A stretch of 64,000 nucleotides of DNA, from positions 62,001-126,000 of the forward strand of contig NZ_BOMW01000027.1 of assembly GCF_016862395.1 (NCBI RefSeq). The letters run 5' to 3'. The notes beneath the pieces were generated by a model. It did no database searches and had not been told where the DNA came from. It was given only the letters and a program-made list of their open reading frames with translations. This document shows positions 25,376 to 34,287 of this stretch, piece after piece. The number at the start of each line of letters is the position of its first letter. Position 1 is the first letter of the stretch. This DNA comes from Actinoplanes siamensis. GTDB lineage: Bacteria; Actinomycetota; Actinomycetes; Mycobacteriales; Micromonosporaceae. Position numbers and translations under genes: made by a program.

Positions 25376-26103
25376 TCGCGGACATTCATTCTCTGGTCGG
25401 CGCGTACGCGCTGGACGCCGTGGACGATCTGGAGCGGGCCGCGTTCGAAAGGCACCTGGCCGAGTGCGAGTCGTGCCGGGCCGAGGCCGCGGAACTGCGG
25501 GAGACCGCCGCCCGGCTGGCCGACGGCGCCTGGTCGGTGCCGCCGCCACGGCTGCGCGATGCCGTGCTGGCCGAGATGGCCGAGACCCGGCAGCTGCCGC
25601 CGGAGACCGTGAGGACGCCACGGTTGCGCCGGTCGCGCCGGTTCCTGCTGACCGCCGCGGCCGCCGTCGTGGTCGCGGCGGCGGGGGCCGGCACGGCCGT
25701 CCACGTGATCGACGATCAGCGGGTACGGGACCAGGAGGTGGCCGCCCGGGCGGCGAGTGACCGCGAGGCTCAGGTCCGGGCGATCCTCGCCGCCCCCGAC
25801 GTGGTGCTGCGCGGCCAGGAGCTGCGGGACGGCGGCCGGGTCACGGTGGCGTACTCCCGGGCGCGCGACACCGGGGTGGTCCTGCTCGCGGCCGGCGCCC
25901 CGGCGCGCAGCGGGCAGGTCTACCAGTTGTGGACGGTCCGCTCCGAGGTGCCGGTGTCGGAGGGTGTGCTCGCCGCCGGTGAGTACTCGGCAGTGCGCAT
26001 CGTCCGGGGCATGTCGTCCGCGTCAGTCGTCGGCGTCTCGGTGGAACCGCCCGGCGGCTCCGCTCGCCCGACCGACATGGTGGCCGGCGTGAAAATAGTC
26101 TGA
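25372..26103 (+). CDS. rskA: Anti-sigma-K factor RskA
   Basis: 243 aa. An N-terminal anti-sigma zinc-finger-like domain carries HxxxCxxC (HLAECESC, ~25-32). A single transmembrane helix follows (~90-110, RRFLLTAAAAVVVAAAGAGTAVHV). The extracytoplasmic part has the RskA C-terminal domain with GQVYQLWTV and GVSVEPPGGSARPT. It holds SigK at the membrane until regulated proteolysis. The GTG start overlaps the sigK stop by four bases (GTGA), so the two are translationally coupled and made in fixed ratio. Confidence 0.88.
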   Translation: MIADIHSLVGAYALDAVDDLERAAFERHLAECESCRAEAAELRETAARLADGAWSVPPPRLRDAVLAEMAETRQLPPETVRTPRLRRSRRFLLTAAAAVVVAAAGAGTAVHVIDDQRVRDQEVAARAASDREAQVRAILAAPDVVLRGQELRDGGRVTVAYSRARDTGVVLLAAGAPARSGQVYQLWTVRSEVPVSEGVLAAGEYSAVRIVRGMSSASVVGVSVEPPGGSARPTDMVAGVKIV

Positions 26104-26301
26104 GGTCCCCGGACGGCGCGACCGGGGGCTGGCACACCATCCCGGTCACCGTCGCCGGATAGGCGCGGCCGGCCGGCGCTGAGAGGTCCCTCACGCGGGC
26201 CGGCGCGCCGCCCGCTCCCGGCCGCGCCCGGGGACGACATGAATGATCTCTGCCTCTAGGCTCGCGGTCGTCCACCGACGCGACGACATCCATGGGGAGA
26301 G

Positions 26302-27366
26302 ATGTTGCTTCACAACCTTCGCCGCACCACGGCGGTCCTGGCGCTGGCCGGGATCGCGCTGGCGCTGGTCCCGGGCTCGGCGCAGGCCGACCGCGGTCCG
26401 GTCGGCCAGGCGAAACCGACCACCAGCATCACCTTCCGGCCCGGGCAGGGCGACGTGCTGGTCGCCGCCGCGAAGCTGGAGAACCTGGCGGCCGGCGAGT
26501 CCCGGCGGCTGCACGGCCGCCTGGAGGCGGTGAGCTCCACCACGACGGTGGTGGCCATGAACGCCACCATCCGGTGCTTCGCGGACGAGGCCCGTACGCA
26601 GCAGATCGGCGTGGTCTCCACCTCCTCGCGCAACCACGAGGGGTCGGACGCTCCCTACGCGGTCACCGGCCACCTCCCGCTGCTGGTCGACAAGCTGTTC
26701 ACGGCGCCGTCGGCCGGCACCTTCCACTGCGGCCTGTTCGGACGCACGGACAGCACCAGCAACTCCGACTACAACCTGGCGGTCGTCACCGGCGGCAAGT
26801 CGTACCTGGAGTACAGCCTCCAGGACCAGCCCGGCGCCGGCTGGTGGGACAGCCTGCCGTGCGACAGCCAGGGCACCGCGGCGACCTGCACCTACATCGG
26901 CACCAGCACCAAGACCGACACGTTCACGTTCTACGACGACGGCTCGACCGTGCAGAAGTGGGCCTACGCCCCCGGCACGACCGCCGTCCAGGCTCTCGCG
27001 AACGTGACGGTCACCACCTGTTACCAGGGCACCGCGTCCTGCAAGGGGGTGCCCGCGGCGGATCAGCTGCCCCGTACCGCGAACAGCTACACCGCCGCGA
27101 CGTTCCGCATGGACGTCATCCAGCTCAAGACGGACAACTCGCACGCGTGCAAGACCACGTCGACCACCCCGGTCACCAACAAGATCCGGGACGACGCGCA
27201 CCACTACACCGCGAACCTGTCCCTGGCGAGCGTCCCGGTGGACCCGGCCTGCGGGAACCTGTTCCTGCTGCGGGTCTACATCAAGCACGTCTCCGGCAGC
27301 CCTCTGAAGATCGACGGCCACCAGAACAGCACCTCGCTGGCCAACGGCATCATGATGAATCTCTGA
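26302..27366 (+). CDS. Secreted protein of unknown function
   Basis: 354 aa with a clear Sec signal peptide (residues 1-29, ending GSAQA). The mature part is beta-rich and Thr/Ser-rich with Cys at about 90, 141, 191, 199, 242, 248, 283 and 316, suggesting up to four disulfides. No catalytic motif is recognised. ATG 26302 follows GGGGAGAG closely. It is followed by a strong terminator hairpin, so it is a single-gene transcript; proximity to sigK-rskA could mean a SigK target, but nothing in the sequence proves it. Confidence 0.75.
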   Translation: MLLHNLRRTTAVLALAGIALALVPGSAQADRGPVGQAKPTTSITFRPGQGDVLVAAAKLENLAAGESRRLHGRLEAVSSTTTVVAMNATIRCFADEARTQQIGVVSTSSRNHEGSDAPYAVTGHLPLLVDKLFTAPSAGTFHCGLFGRTDSTSNSDYNLAVVTGGKSYLEYSLQDQPGAGWWDSLPCDSQGTAATCTYIGTSTKTDTFTFYDDGSTVQKWAYAPGTTAVQALANVTVTTCYQGTASCKGVPAADQLPRTANSYTAATFRMDVIQLKTDNSHACKTTSTTPVTNKIRDDAHHYTANLSLASVPVDPACGNLFLLRVYIKHVSGSPLKIDGHQNSTSLANGIMMNL

Positions 27367-27381
27367 CGAGAGGCCACTCCG

Positions 27382-27419
27382 GTGGTCCCGCGGGCGGCAT
27401 CTGCCGGCCGCCGGACCAC
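27382..27419. terminator. Strong hairpin terminator
   Basis: A 17-base left arm (27382-27398) pairs with 27403-27419 at 15 of 17 positions around a four-base loop (ATCT), 15 bp after the secreted-protein stop. No T-run, which is normal for actinomycetes. Confidence 0.65.
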
Positions 27420-27618
27420 GATCGGACGCCGGTCGCGGCACCTGGTTCAGGAGCGCCGATCGCCAACTCCCCCGCCGCCGCCGGCAACGCCGATCCAGGC
27501 GACCCGGACGCGCCCGCGACACCGCGACGCGGGCTCCGGGAGGGCCGGGCACCGGGCCCGGGATGGGTAAACTCCCGGATCGCGGCGCCCGGTGCCGGCG
27601 GAGGGGGAGACAGTCGAC

Positions 27619-29139
27619 ATGAGCATGCCGCTACGCCCAGGGGATCAGACCCGGCTCGGCCGGTACGAACTGATCGGGCGACTCGGCGAGGGCGGCATGG
27701 GGACCGTGTTCCAGGGTCGCGCCCCGGACGGCCGGCTCGTGGCGATCAAGATGGTGCGCCCCGAGTTCGCCCACGAGGGCGAGTTCCGGGCCCGCTTCCG
27801 CAGCGAGGTGAACCGGGCCCAGCAGGTCCCGCCGTTCTCCACCGCCGAGGTCCTCGACGCCGATCCGGACCACGAGCCGCCGTATCTGGTGGTCGAGTTC
27901 GTCGACGGCCCCAGCCTGGCCGCCGAGGTGCGGGACAACGGGCCGCTGTCCGGGGCCGCGCTGCACGGCGTCGCGGTCGGCACCGCCACCGCGCTCACCG
28001 CGATCCACGGCGCCGGGGTGATCCATCGCGACCTGAAGCCGGGCAACGTGCTGTTCGCCCGGGGCGGCATCAAGGTGATCGACTTCGGCATCGCCCGCGC
28101 GTTCGAGGCGACCAGCCAGCACACCCGGACCGATCAACTGGTCGGCACGGTCGCCTACATGGCGCCGGAACGGTTCGACCCGGCCGGCGGACGGGCGGTC
28201 ACCACTGCCGCGGACATCTTCGCCTGGGGAGCGGTCATCGCGTTCGCCGCGACCGGCCGCACCCCGTTCGCCGCCGAGTCGGCGGCCGCCACCGCGATGC
28301 GCATCCTCACCCAGCCGCCGGAGCTGTCCGGACTGCCGCCGTCGCTGCGCCCGCTGGTCGAGCGCAGCCTGGCCAAGGACCCGGCGCGGCGCCCGAGCGC
28401 CCGGGAACTGCTCGACCGGCTGCTGGCCGGCGCCGCCGCTCCGCCGCTGGCGGCGGACACCGAGATCGTCCCGGTCCCGGACCCGCGCCGGCGCACCAGG
28501 ACCGTGGCCCTGGCCGCGATCGGCGTGGTGCTGCTCGCCGGCGTGGGGATGGTCGCGGCCCGGTTCCTGCCGCACGGCAGCCGGACCGGCGCCACCGCGC
28601 CCAGCGCCGGTGTCACCTCGGCGCCCGCACCCGAGGCGCCGTCGGCGGCGGCGTCCCTGACGGCCGCCGAGCGGCTGGCGTCGATCATGCGGGGCCACCG
28701 CCGGACCCTGATCCACATCGCCGAGGCCGACCGCGACCTGGCGTTCGACTCCGACCACCTGGAGGTGACGGCGGGCGACGGCACGGGCGCCAAGTCGGAG
28801 TTCGCGCTCGTCCCGATCGGCGTCGACTTCCTGATCCGCTCGCTGCGCGACCCGTCCGGCTCGCCGGAGGAGTGCCTGGGCGTGAAGATCGTCCCGGACG
28901 AGTCGGCCCGGCTGGTGGGGGCCGAGTGCAGCGCCACCGACGCCACGGTCTTCTCGCTGTCGCGCACCACGGAGACCGACGACAAGAAGCGGCCCACCTA
29001 CTATCTGCGCAGCGAGCGGTACGGCTTCGTGCAGTGGAGCCCCACCGACAAGGTGCTGTTCGTGGAGGAGATCGGCGACGCTCCCCCGCTGTCGGCCTTC
29101 AGCTTCGTCGACCGCGGTCCGCTGCCGTCGCCGAGCTGA
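27619..29139 (+). CDS. Transmembrane Ser/Thr protein kinase (PknB-like)
   Basis: 506 aa. Kinase domain ~12-270: glycine loop (RLGEGGMGTVFQ), Lys in AIKMV, catalytic HRDLKPGNVLF, DFGIAR and a Thr-containing activation segment ending in APER. One membrane helix at ~295-318 (ALAAIGVVLLAGVGMVAARF). The extracytoplasmic ~185 residues contain CLGVKI and ECSATDATVFSL and are not a PASTA domain, so the sensed ligand is unknown. The ATG at 27619 is preceded by GGAGGGGGAGA. Single-gene unit. Confidence 0.88.
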   Translation: MSMPLRPGDQTRLGRYELIGRLGEGGMGTVFQGRAPDGRLVAIKMVRPEFAHEGEFRARFRSEVNRAQQVPPFSTAEVLDADPDHEPPYLVVEFVDGPSLAAEVRDNGPLSGAALHGVAVGTATALTAIHGAGVIHRDLKPGNVLFARGGIKVIDFGIARAFEATSQHTRTDQLVGTVAYMAPERFDPAGGRAVTTAADIFAWGAVIAFAATGRTPFAAESAAATAMRILTQPPELSGLPPSLRPLVERSLAKDPARRPSARELLDRLLAGAAAPPLAADTEIVPVPDPRRRTRTVALAAIGVVLLAGVGMVAARFLPHGSRTGATAPSAGVTSAPAPEAPSAAASLTAAERLASIMRGHRRTLIHIAEADRDLAFDSDHLEVTAGDGTGAKSEFALVPIGVDFLIRSLRDPSGSPEECLGVKIVPDESARLVGAECSATDATVFSLSRTTETDDKKRPTYYLRSERYGFVQWSPTDKVLFVEEIGDAPPLSAFSFVDRGPLPSPS

Positions 29140-29151
29140 GCCTGGGGCGGA

Positions 29152-29865
29152 TCAGCGGCGCGGGCCGTGGATCTCCTGGTGCAGCCGTTCCATCCGCTCG
29201 TCCAGCCGTGCCGCGTCCTCGGCCGCGGCGGCCAGCTCGGCGCGCAGCGGCGCCGGCACGTCCGCGTCGTGCTTGTAGTAGATCTTGTGTTCCAGGCTGG
29301 CCCAGAAGTCCATCGCCACGGTCCGCAGCTGCACCTCCACCGGCACCGCCACCACCTGGTCGGACAGGAAAACCGGGATCTCCACGATCAGGTGCAGGCT
29401 GCGGTACCCGTTGGCCTTGGGCTGGGCGATGTAGTCCTTGGTGGTGACCAGGTGGACGTCCGGCTGGCGGGTCAGCATCCGCGCCACGGTGTAGACGTCC
29501 GACACGAACCCGCACACGATCCGGATCCCGGCGATGTCGCGGACGCGCGACCGCAGGTCGTCCACGGTCATCGGGCACCCGATCCGCCGGGCCTTGGCTG
29601 CGATGCTGGCCAGCGTCTTCAACCGGGGGCTGACGTGCTCGATGGGATTGCCCCGCCCCCGGTGCGCCAACTCCTCGGCCAAGATGTTGATCTTCGTGCC
29701 GATCTCCGCGAGACCGAATTTGTACACCATGAGGAAGGGGGTGAGCTCGGCTCGCAGATGGTGCGGAACCTCCGGCTCCGGGCTGGTGAAGAGCAACGGC
29801 TGCAGCCGAGCGACCTGTCGGCCCCCCTCTCCGAGGCGCCCCGTACCGGGATGCTCGGTGGTCAC
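29152..29865 (-). CDS. Small alarmone synthetase (RelA/SpoT synthetase domain only)
   Basis: 237 aa, the size of RelP/RelQ-type small (p)ppGpp synthetases; no hydrolase, TGS or ACT domain. Diagnostic segments are RIVCGFVSDVYTVARML, KDYIAQPKANGYRSLHL (synthetase G-loop region) and VEVQLRTVAMDFWASLEHKIYYK. It would make pppGpp/ppGpp from ATP and GTP/GDP. The GTG at 29863-29865 is chosen because GGAG lies eight bases upstream; an ATG at 29907 with GGGAAG upstream is a fair alternative. Confidence 0.82.
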   Translation of the reverse strand: MTTEHPGTGRLGEGGRQVARLQPLLFTSPEPEVPHHLRAELTPFLMVYKFGLAEIGTKINILAEELAHRGRGNPIEHVSPRLKTLASIAAKARRIGCPMTVDDLRSRVRDIAGIRIVCGFVSDVYTVARMLTRQPDVHLVTTKDYIAQPKANGYRSLHLIVEIPVFLSDQVVAVPVEVQLRTVAMDFWASLEHKIYYKHDADVPAPLRAELAAAAEDAARLDERMERLHQEIHGPRR

Positions 29866-30059
29866 GATCTGTCTCCTCGGTGCGCCCGGTGCCACGGTAC
29901 CGCCCATCGGCACTTCCCGGCGGCAATGTAGCGGACCGCCGCGAGGGCCGGTGGCGACCCGGGCGAACCGATCGCCTGATCGCCGGGCCGGGTCCCGCCG
30001 TCGACCGGCGCAGGCCCGGCCAGGACCCGGACCGGGCCGGCGGCGAGCCCGCCGGGCCG

Positions 30060-31010
30060 TCAGGCGTCCAGCGCGCTCAGGGCGCCTGGGGCGGGGGCCG
30101 GCTCGGGGGCCGCCGGCGGCTCGGCCGGGATCGCGGCGATGCCGGCCAGGATCAGCAGGCCGCCGGTGATCTGCAGCGCAGTGAGCCGCTCCCCCACCAC
30201 CACCCAGGCGAGGACCGAGGCGAACACCACCTCGAGCAGGCCCAGGAAGGAGGCGAGCCGGGAGCCGAGCCGGCTGGAACCGTAGATGCCCGAGGCGTAC
30301 GCCACGGCCGTGCCGAAGATCGCGACGACGCCCAGCGGCACCCACCACGGCGCCCGCGCCCCGAGCAGCGCCACATCGCCGAACGTGGCGCTCATCGGCA
30401 CCACTCCGGCCACCCCGGCGAGGCCGAGCGCGACGGCACCGAGCAGCAGCCCCACGCCGGCCAGGGCGACCGGCGGCAGCCCGTCGGCGGGACGGGCGGC
30501 GACCACGAAGTAGACCGCGCAGCCGATCGCGGCGGCGAAGGCCAGGGCCAGGCCGGCCGGGTCGACGGCCTGCAGCGCGCCCGGCCCGATCACCAGGACC
30601 AGGCCACCGACGGCGAGCACCGACCCGAGCAGCACGGCCGGCCGCGGCAGGCGCCGGGTGATCAGCCAGGTCCAGAGCACCAGCAGCAACGGTGCGAGGT
30701 ATTCCACCAGCAGCGCGGTGGAGACCGGCACCCGGCTGATCGCCGCGAAGTAGGCGAGCTGGGTGAACGCGACGGCGACCAGGCCCATGCCGGCGATCCG
30801 CCAGCGGGCCCGCCACAGCACGGCCCCGTCGCCGCGCACCGCCACCAGCACGAACGGCAGCAGCAGGAGGCCCGCGGTGAAGGCGCGGGCGGTGACCGCC
30901 GCGGCCGGTGACCAGCCGGCCTCGAGCAGCGGCTTGATGAACGCGCCGGATGTGCCGAACGAGGCGGCCGAGATCACCGCGGCGGCCAGACCGGAATGCT
31001 GCGGTTTCAC
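30060..31010 (-). CDS. EamA/RhtA-type drug/metabolite exporter
   Basis: 316 aa with ten membrane helices in two EamA halves. AFIKPLLEAGWSPAAAVTARAF marks the first and GLALAFAAAIGCAVYFVVAARP the second. Family members export amino acids or small metabolites. The C-terminal tail is Pro/Ala-rich. The GTG at 31008-31010 has GGAGGG seven bases upstream. It is divergent from a CGNR zinc-finger regulator (70 bp between), a common regulator/efflux arrangement. Confidence 0.82.
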   Translation of the reverse strand: MKPQHSGLAAAVISAASFGTSGAFIKPLLEAGWSPAAAVTARAFTAGLLLLPFVLVAVRGDGAVLWRARWRIAGMGLVAVAFTQLAYFAAISRVPVSTALLVEYLAPLLLVLWTWLITRRLPRPAVLLGSVLAVGGLVLVIGPGALQAVDPAGLALAFAAAIGCAVYFVVAARPADGLPPVALAGVGLLLGAVALGLAGVAGVVPMSATFGDVALLGARAPWWVPLGVVAIFGTAVAYASGIYGSSRLGSRLASFLGLLEVVFASVLAWVVVGERLTALQITGGLLILAGIAAIPAEPPAAPEPAPAPGALSALDA

Positions 31011-31080
31011 GGCGAACCCTCCGTCATGGACTAAGTTGTTTATGCCCCTGACGCTAGGCTCGGCTGAGTGAGGAGTCAAA

Positions 31081-31632
31081 TTGCTTTTTGCCCCTGACAC
31101 GGAAGAGGCGCTCGAGTTCGCGGCGGCGCTCGCCAACACCGAGGCCGGCGCCTCCCGCTCCGGCGCCGACGAGCTGGCGACCGTGGACCAGCTCGCCGCG
31201 ATCCTCACGGAGATCCGCTACTCCGGCCGCATCGACCACGACGAGGCCGAGCTGGCGCAGGTCCGGCAGGCGCGCGCGCAGATCCGCTCGGTGTGGACGC
31301 TGGACCGCGACGAGGCGGTGACGGTGGTCAACCGGATGCTGCGGGAGGCGCGCGCGCTGCCGTACCTGACCCGGCACGACGGCTCGGACTGGCACATCCA
31401 CGCCACCGCCCCGGACGCCCCGCTGGCTGAACGGATCCGGGTCGAGGCAGCGCTCGCCCTGATCGACGTCATCCGGATGAACGAGACCGCCCGCCTGCGC
31501 GTCTGCGCCGCCGACGACTGCACGGGCCTGTTCGTCGACCTGTCCCGCAACGGCTCGAAGCGCTTCTGCACGGTGCGCTGCGGCAACCGGATGAACATGA
31601 TCGCCTTCCGGGCCCGCCGCGCCGGGGGCTGA
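31081..31632 (+). CDS. CGNR zinc-finger (ABATE domain) regulator
   Basis: 183 aa. N-terminal ABATE domain, C-terminal zinc finger CAADDC…CTVRCGNRMN (Cys at about 145, 150, 166 and 170) with the defining CGNR. Proteins of this class are predicted stress-responsive DNA-binding regulators. The TTG at 31081 is supported by GAGGAG five bases upstream. It probably controls the divergent EamA exporter (inference from arrangement). Confidence 0.85.
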   Translation: MLFAPDTEEALEFAAALANTEAGASRSGADELATVDQLAAILTEIRYSGRIDHDEAELAQVRQARAQIRSVWTLDRDEAVTVVNRMLREARALPYLTRHDGSDWHIHATAPDAPLAERIRVEAALALIDVIRMNETARLRVCAADDCTGLFVDLSRNGSKRFCTVRCGNRMNMIAFRARRAGG

Positions 31633-31747
31633 TCGGTCCCGCGCCGGCTCCTGCGGTCAGCAGCAGCACCGGGGTCAGGACGGCGTCGGCACCGGTCCCG
31701 ACGGCGTCGCGCAGTTCGAAGCGATCAGCGCCCGGCCCCGGGATCGG

Positions 31748-32398
31748 TCAGTGCAGAAGCGCCCCGGCCAGTGCGCCCGGCTCCGAGAACATCGGCCAAT
31801 GTCCGGTCCTGATCTCACGGTAGACCCACTCGCCCTCGGTCATCAGGCCGAAGGCCGGGACCTGCGCCGCCATCTCCCGCAGCCGCGTCTCCGGGAAGGA
31901 GCAGAGGATCGCGGTACGGGGCACCGCCTTCCAGGCCCCGCCGTGCCGCACCGGGTCGGTGGCGGTCGCGGCCGGCTGCGGCCGTCCACGCTCGCGCACC
32001 ACCGCCCAGTCGAAGCCGGTCGCGCCCGGCGGCGCCCGGTCCGGAACCGGGATCATGCCGCCCGGCGCCGAGGGCCGCGCCCCGTCGAAGTCGGCCTGCG
32101 ACATCCCGTCGGGCAACGGCCCCGAGTCGACGTAGACCAACCGCGAGATCCGCTGCGGCACCCGGTCGGCCGCTGCCGTCACCACCAGGCCGCCGTAGCT
32201 GTGCCCGACCAGCACGACACCGTCGAGCCGCTCCAGGAGCCCGACGAGCCGGCCGACGTGATCTGCCACCCCGGTGCCCGGCGACAGATCCGGCGAGATC
32301 TGGTGCACGTCGTGGCCGGCCGCCCGCAGCGGCGCCGCCACCTCGTCCCACGCCCAGCCGCCCAGCCAGAATCCCGGCACCAACACATATGTCGTCAT
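31748..32398 (-). CDS. Alpha/beta hydrolase
   Basis: 216 aa compact hydrolase. Oxyanion segment LVPGFWLGGWAWD, nucleophile elbow GHSYGG (Ser about 68) and C-terminal His (TGHWPMFSEP). This resembles the short salicylate-esterase/hydroxynitrile-lyase-like group. Substrate unknown. The ATG at 32396-32398 has no evident ribosome site, and the gene stands alone. Confidence 0.8.
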   Translation of the reverse strand: MTTYVLVPGFWLGGWAWDEVAAPLRAAGHDVHQISPDLSPGTGVADHVGRLVGLLERLDGVVLVGHSYGGLVVTAAADRVPQRISRLVYVDSGPLPDGMSQADFDGARPSAPGGMIPVPDRAPPGATGFDWAVVRERGRPQPAATATDPVRHGGAWKAVPRTAILCSFPETRLREMAAQVPAFGLMTEGEWVYREIRTGHWPMFSEPGALAGALLH

Positions 32399-32562
32399 GT
32401 GCGGAACGGTAGGCGCCATTGCGGCCAGTTCCCGGCCGCTACGGCACCGTGCGGCCGGAACCGTCCGTCGCCGCCGGCCGGCGCGGCGAAAGCGACCCGC
32501 CGCCGGACGGCGGCGACCGGCGAGACCGGCGGCGAGCCGGGACACCCCTGGTCACCAGCCGG

Positions 32563-33036
32563 TCAGCTCCACTGGCCGGGCTGGTAGCCGCCGGCCGGCT
32601 GCTGCGTGATCACGTTGAGCCGGTTCCAGGCGTTGATCGTGGCGATCAGCGAGACCAGCGCGGCCAGCTGCTCCTCGTCGAAGTGCTTGGCGGCGTTCGC
32701 CCACACGTCGTCCGGGACGCCGCCGGCCGCGTCGGCGATCCGGGTGCCCTGCTCGGCCAGCTCCAGCGCGGCCCGCTCGGCGTCGGTGAACACCGTCGCC
32801 TCCCGCCACGCGGCGATCAGGTTCAGGCGCACCTGGGTCTCGCCGGCGTGTGCGGCGTCCTTGGTGTGCATGTCGATGCAGAAGCCGCAGCCGTTGATCT
32901 GGCTGGCCCGGATCTCCACCAGGTGCGCGGTCGAGGCCGGCAGCGTGGAGGAGGCGATCGCGCGGCTGACGCCGAACAGGTTCTTGTAGACCTTGCTGCC
33001 GACCTGGCTGGCCTGGAAGTCGATACGAGCGTTCAT
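32563..33036 (-). CDS. AhpD-family carboxymuconolactone decarboxylase-like alkylhydroperoxidase
   Basis: 157 aa. CxxC redox motif and downstream His in NGCGFCIDMHTKDA (about residues 49-62) as in AhpD-type peroxidases. The helical fold is typical of the family. Probably reduces peroxides using a dithiol donor. ATG 33036 has GGAGG seven bases upstream. Monocistronic. Confidence 0.88.
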   Translation of the reverse strand: MNARIDFQASQVGSKVYKNLFGVSRAIASSTLPASTAHLVEIRASQINGCGFCIDMHTKDAAHAGETQVRLNLIAAWREATVFTDAERAALELAEQGTRIADAAGGVPDDVWANAAKHFDEEQLAALVSLIATINAWNRLNVITQQPAGGYQPGQWS

Positions 33037-33156
33037 GGTGGTCCTCCTTGCCGTCGTTGCGGTGTCATGAGCAGGACGGGGCAGGCGGGCCGAATGTGAC
33101 GACAAGACGGCCGATCGTGACGACGGTCTCCCTCCACGGAACTCCCCGGGCCCCGG

Positions 33157-33357
33157 GTGCCGGGCGCTCTCCGGGACGCCCCGGCCCATCCGGGTCCCGC
33201 GCTGGTCGCGGTGAACCCGGACGAACCGCCGCTGCCCGGCAAGGTCACCTACGAGCAGGCGAAGAAGTTCGCCGCGTCCTGGCTGAAGGGACAGCCGCAC
33301 CGGGCGTCGACCGCCGGCACCCTGTTCCGCGACAGGATCCAGCGGTTGCGGGACTGA
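33157..33357 (+). pseudogene. Remnant of a thiamine-diphosphate (pyruvate oxidase-like) enzyme, C-terminus
   Basis: 66 residues from a GTG. The part ALRDAPAHPGPALVAVNPDEPPLP followed by GKVTYEQAKKFAASWLKGQ and TLFRDRIQRLRD reads like the last ~60 residues of PoxB-type ThDP enzymes of ~580-600 aa. The ThDP-binding domain and everything else are absent, and no start signal fits. It looks like the end of a gene lost by deletion just before the hydrolase gene. Confidence 0.6.
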
Positions 33358-33372
33358 CCCGGGCCGGCCCGG

Positions 33373-34236
33373 TCAGCGGGCGAGCAGGGCACGGAGCTCC
33401 CCGGCGACCAGCTCGGGGGCCTCCTCGGCCATGAAGTGACCGCAGCCGACCGGCACGTGCCGCAGGTCCGGCGCCCACGCGCGCCACCGGGCGGCCGCGT
33501 CGAAGCCCAGCGCCGAGCCCCAGTCCTGCTGGAGCACGGTGACCGGCATGGCCAGGGTGCGGCCGGCGGCGCGGTCGGCCCGGTCGTGCTCGACGTCGAT
33601 GCCGGCCGACGCCCGGTAGTCGGCGACTATCGACGGGACCGCGGCGCGGCACGCGTCCAGGTAGGCGGCCCGCACGCCGGCCGGGATCGCCCGCGGGTCG
33701 TTGGCCCACAGGTCCAGGAAGTGCCCGAAGAAGTCGTCCGCGCTGGCCGCGATCATCCGTTCCGGCAGCCCCGGCGGCTGGGCCATCAGGTAGAGGTGGA
33801 AGCCGACGGCCGCGCTGGTCCCGTGCATCACCTCCCACATGTCCAGCGTGGGCAGCACGTCGAGGGACGCCAGGTGGGTGACCTTCTCCGGGTGGTCCAG
33901 GCCGGCCCGGACCGCCACCAGCGCGCCGCGGTCGTGCCCGGCGAGCGCGAACCGGCCGAAGCCCAGACGGGCGGCCAGCGCGACGACGTCGGCGGCCATG
34001 GTGCGCTTGCTGTAGGTGTCCGGGCCGTCCTCGGCCGGCTTGTCGCTGGCGCCGTACCCGCGCAGGTCCGGGCAGATGACTGTGTGGTCGGCGGCCAGGT
34101 CGGCGACGACGTGCCGCCACATCAGGTGGGTCTGCGGGAAGCCGTGCAGCAGCACGACCGGGCTGCCCGAGCCGGCGACTGCGGTGGTCAGGTGGACGCC
34201 GTCGGCGACCGGGACGCGTACGTGCTCGAAGGTCAT
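33373..34236 (-). CDS. Alpha/beta hydrolase with Asp nucleophile (haloacid dehalogenase/epoxide hydrolase-like)
   Basis: 287 aa. LHGFPQTHLMWR (oxyanion region), DLRGYGASDKP, nucleophile elbow GHDRGA with Asp in place of Ser, and C-terminal catalytic His in GCGHFMAEE. The GHDRG elbow is characteristic of fluoroacetate-dehalogenase-like proteins. The adjacent cap reads FHLYLMAQP where dehalogenases have His-Trp for halide, so the Trp appears replaced by Leu and true dehalogenase activity is uncertain. ATG 34234-34236; divergent from the BTAD regulator 51 bp away. Confidence 0.8.
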   Translation of the reverse strand: MTFEHVRVPVADGVHLTTAVAGSGSPVVLLHGFPQTHLMWRHVVADLAADHTVICPDLRGYGASDKPAEDGPDTYSKRTMAADVVALAARLGFGRFALAGHDRGALVAVRAGLDHPEKVTHLASLDVLPTLDMWEVMHGTSAAVGFHLYLMAQPPGLPERMIAASADDFFGHFLDLWANDPRAIPAGVRAAYLDACRAAVPSIVADYRASAGIDVEHDRADRAAGRTLAMPVTVLQQDWGSALGFDAAARWRAWAPDLRHVPVGCGHFMAEEAPELVAGELRALLAR

Positions 34237-34287
34237 GACGACGACTGTCCCGGGTTCGGATGAGCAGCGGATGAGCGGCGCGATAGC

